A DNA stretch of 14,880 bases from Methanobacteriota archaeon (GTDB taxonomy: Archaea; Thermoplasmatota; Thermoplasmata; RBG-16-68-12): NCBI GenBank assembly GCA_005878325.1, contig VBMR01000097.1, positions 1 through 14,880 on the forward strand, given 5' to 3'. Below the pieces are notes generated by a model. The model was given only the letters and a program-made list of their open reading frames with translations, was not told the origin of the DNA and did no database searches. Every line of letters begins with the position of its first letter. The stretch's first letter is position 1. This document shows, one piece after another, positions 13,216 through 14,880 of the stretch. Made by a program: the position numbers and the translations under genes.

Positions 13216-14388
13216 TTAAAGAAACTCCATTACTGGATTTGGCTTCCCTTCCGCCAAGCGTGACGGGCGAAGCGGAGTGGTATCGAGGCTTGTTGTTCTA
13301 CCATCGAGGATCTCTTCGGCCAGCAACTGCCCGAGAGAGGGTGAATGCATCACCCCGTGACCCGACGAACCGTTAGCGAGATAAAAGTTCTCGAAACCTG
13401 GCGCTCTTCCAAGAAGCTGGTGCCTGTCGGGCGACATTTCATACAATCCTGCCACGCAATTTGCCCGGTCAATAGCAAGCGACGCAAACTTTGGCACACA
13501 CTCTTTCGCACGTGCTTTAACTTTTTCGATCCACCACTCCTCGAACGTCGTATCGAATGGATCTCTTGTCTGATAATCCACTGGCAACAACAGGAGTACT
13601 CTTCCATCGCGAGCGCGAAAGTGAAAACTGTCCTCAGTGAAAATCGTCATCGGCATATCCTCAGGCAGAAGATTTGTGGGATACGAGACAGCAACCTGCC
13701 TCTTTGCCGGTGTAATCGGAAGAGCGATGCCGGCCATTCGTCCAACGACCGCAGCCCATGCTCCGGCGGCATTGACAACACTGCCGATGCGGTACGCCTC
13801 TTTCGAAGTTCGAACGTGGTTAACGCGGGTCGAAGCCCCTCGCTCTTCCATGGAGAAACCCGAACATTGAGTTCCAAACTCAAACTGAGCGCCCAGTTGC
13901 TTCGCTCCCTCCATATATCCTTTGAGAATATTCATCGGTTTGATGAAGCCGTCGATAGGACAAAACGTTCCGCCGATAACTCCATCAAGGCTGACCGCCG
14001 GATTATGTTGAGTGATGTCGTCCGGCGAAACTTCCCGCACATTTCGCAGTCCCGCCTTCTGCTGAATCTCTTTCGCAGATCGAAGGATGGACATTTGATG
14101 CTCATTCTTCGAGACAAAGAGGTAGCCGCACGGCCGATAGCCAGGGTCGATGCCAAGTTCATCTTCGAAATGAAGAAGTTTCTCTCGCGCTAGGAGAGAG
14201 AGCTTTACGCCGATTTCCGTTCCGAACTGGCAGCGAAATCCGCCCGTGGCCTTCGATGTACTTCCGGCGCCGGGCTCTTTGCCCACATCAATGACGAGGA
14301 CATTCGTTTCACCTCGGACTGCAAGGTGATACGCAATGCTTGCACCAATGACACCACCACCAATGATGAGATGATCGACGGTCCTCAT
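13216..14388 (-). CDS. FAD-dependent oxidoreductase of the DAO family (sarcosine oxidase beta / proline dehydrogenase-like)
   Basis: A 390-residue flavoprotein. The N-terminal Rossmann motif is IIGGGVIGASIAYHLA (G10, G12, G15), followed by GAGSTSKATGGFRCQF, which resembles the FAD-contacting segment of sarcosine oxidase beta subunits. VVNAAGAWA lies near the middle, and the C-terminus carries the DAO-family NGSSGHGVMHSP before the last helix. It should oxidise a secondary or tertiary amine or amino acid (sarcosine, dimethylglycine, proline or similar). Partner subunits of heterotetrameric enzymes are not in the window. The frame opens to ATG 14499, but ATG 14388 directly precedes the FAD-binding strand and is preferred. 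The gene is noticeably AT-richer than all others and ends in TAA, while nearly all the others end in TGA, suggesting different ancestry. Confidence 0.85.
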   Translation of the reverse strand: MRTVDHLIIGGGVIGASIAYHLAVRGETNVLVIDVGKEPGAGSTSKATGGFRCQFGTEIGVKLSLLAREKLLHFEDELGIDPGYRPCGYLFVSKNEHQMSILRSAKEIQQKAGLRNVREVSPDDITQHNPAVSLDGVIGGTFCPIDGFIKPMNILKGYMEGAKQLGAQFEFGTQCSGFSMEERGASTRVNHVRTSKEAYRIGSVVNAAGAWAAVVGRMAGIALPITPAKRQVAVSYPTNLLPEDMPMTIFTEDSFHFRARDGRVLLLLPVDYQTRDPFDTTFEEWWIEKVKARAKECVPKFASLAIDRANCVAGLYEMSPDRHQLLGRAPGFENFYLANGSSGHGVMHSPSLGQLLAEEILDGRTTSLDTTPLRPSRLAEGKPNPVMEFL

Positions 14389-14880
14389 CAGCTCAGCGAT
14401 CCTGGTTCGAGAACTGTAAGGAACTACTTCGTAAAAGATAGTCGGGATGCTTGAAGCTTTTGAACTCGATTGCTTCCCGCTGAAGTCGCTGAAGAACATC
14501 GCGGCGTCCTTGCCTGGTTGTCCTTCATGGCGGATGCGGGGGGGAGATCACGGATGGGACCTCGGCATCGAGCAGGCGCCGTCCAGGCATCTGGAAATGG
14601 TCCCAGCGAGTAATTGCCCCGAGGTGCGCATCGGCGCAACAACATTATCGACACGCCGGCAGTCGATTGGCTTGGGAATCTCACTACTGACAGGGCAGGA
14701 AATCGAGGGGGACCCGGCCTCATTTCTGTGCAATGCCCCACCCGCGGCCGACTGTGGAAGAACTACGCAAGTCAGTCGAACGCAATCAAGCGACAGACCT
14801 GCGCTAACAATCGCGCCAAGTTGTGACTAGACCCCCGCGGTTCCAGTCAACATACTCAACCGGCGAGATACACATCCGAG
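14389..14880. other. Region with no convincing gene upstream of the DAO gene
   Basis: These 492 bases hold only short overlapping frames with poor codon quality on both strands. The minus strand has AT-rich TCTTTTACG at about 14430-14439 that could be a promoter element for the DAO gene. A run of seven G residues lies at 14538-14544. A short minus-strand frame from about 14645 to 14530 reads protein-like (TRWDHFQMPGRRLLDAE) and stops just past the G run, so a decayed gene is possible. No RNA gene, repeat or mobile-element end was recognised. Confidence 0.4.

Noticed and set aside
14389..14499. Longer N-terminus for the DAO oxidoreductase from ATG 14499
   Set aside because: The 37 extra residues precede the FAD-binding strand, which in this family starts almost at the N-terminus; ATG 14388 gives the normal length.
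14447..14830. 127-residue plus-strand frame at the window end
   Set aside because: Codon use is poor, no motif is seen, and it overlaps the upstream part of the DAO frame; not supported as a gene.

Overview
The window looks like chromosome of a high-G+C archaeon, most probably an uncultivated member of the Thermoplasmata/Thermoplasmatota. This is inferred from the gene content (an archaeal-style type IA topoisomerase, single-gene CBS, VOC and winged-helix proteins, tiny zinc-ribbon proteins, a surface subtilase) and from the promoters. Many genes have a TTTAT- or TAAT-like box about 25-35 bases before the ATG, almost no 5' leader and no Shine-Dalgarno site, as in archaeal leaderless transcripts. 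No rRNA, tRNA, CRISPR array, integrase or insertion sequence was seen.

Layout. 1-2150: an M20 metallopeptidase (-) and a metallo-beta-lactamase-fold hydrolase (+) diverge from one intergenic region. 2150-5160: a secreted, membrane-anchored subtilisin-like protease with a C-terminal zinc ribbon (+) converges on a betaine-homocysteine methyltransferase-like protein (-). 5160-6095: a 50-residue zinc-ribbon protein, a 115-residue hypothetical protein, and a non-coding stretch that can fold into a closed three-stem structure just before topA. 6095-8600: DNA topoisomerase IA and a two-CBS-domain protein. 8600-9880: a VTT/DedA-like membrane protein with an unresolved start, behind a nucleotidyltransferase (both -). 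9959-11254: a VOC-fold protein and a CDF metal-efflux protein, probably co-transcribed. 11346-13121: an M29-fold protein that has lost most of its expected metal ligands, then a winged-helix protein. 13216-14388: a DAO-family FAD oxidoreductase (-). 14389-14880: no convincing gene.

How the genes relate. Most look like independent housekeeping or accessory units with their own promoters rather than one operon. Two themes recur. One is peptide turnover: M20 peptidase, surface subtilase and the M29-like protein. The other is possible methylamine or one-carbon metabolism: the BHMT-like methyltransferase and the DAO oxidoreductase, which are about 8 kb apart, so the link is weak. The last 1.7 kb is visibly less G+C-rich than the rest and may have been acquired separately.

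I found no clear multi-gene novel system. The items most worth a second look are the ligand-depleted M29 protein, the protease that joins an extracellular catalytic domain to a probably cytoplasmic zinc ribbon, the archaeal BHMT homologue with an altered betaine pocket, and the structured element upstream of topA.
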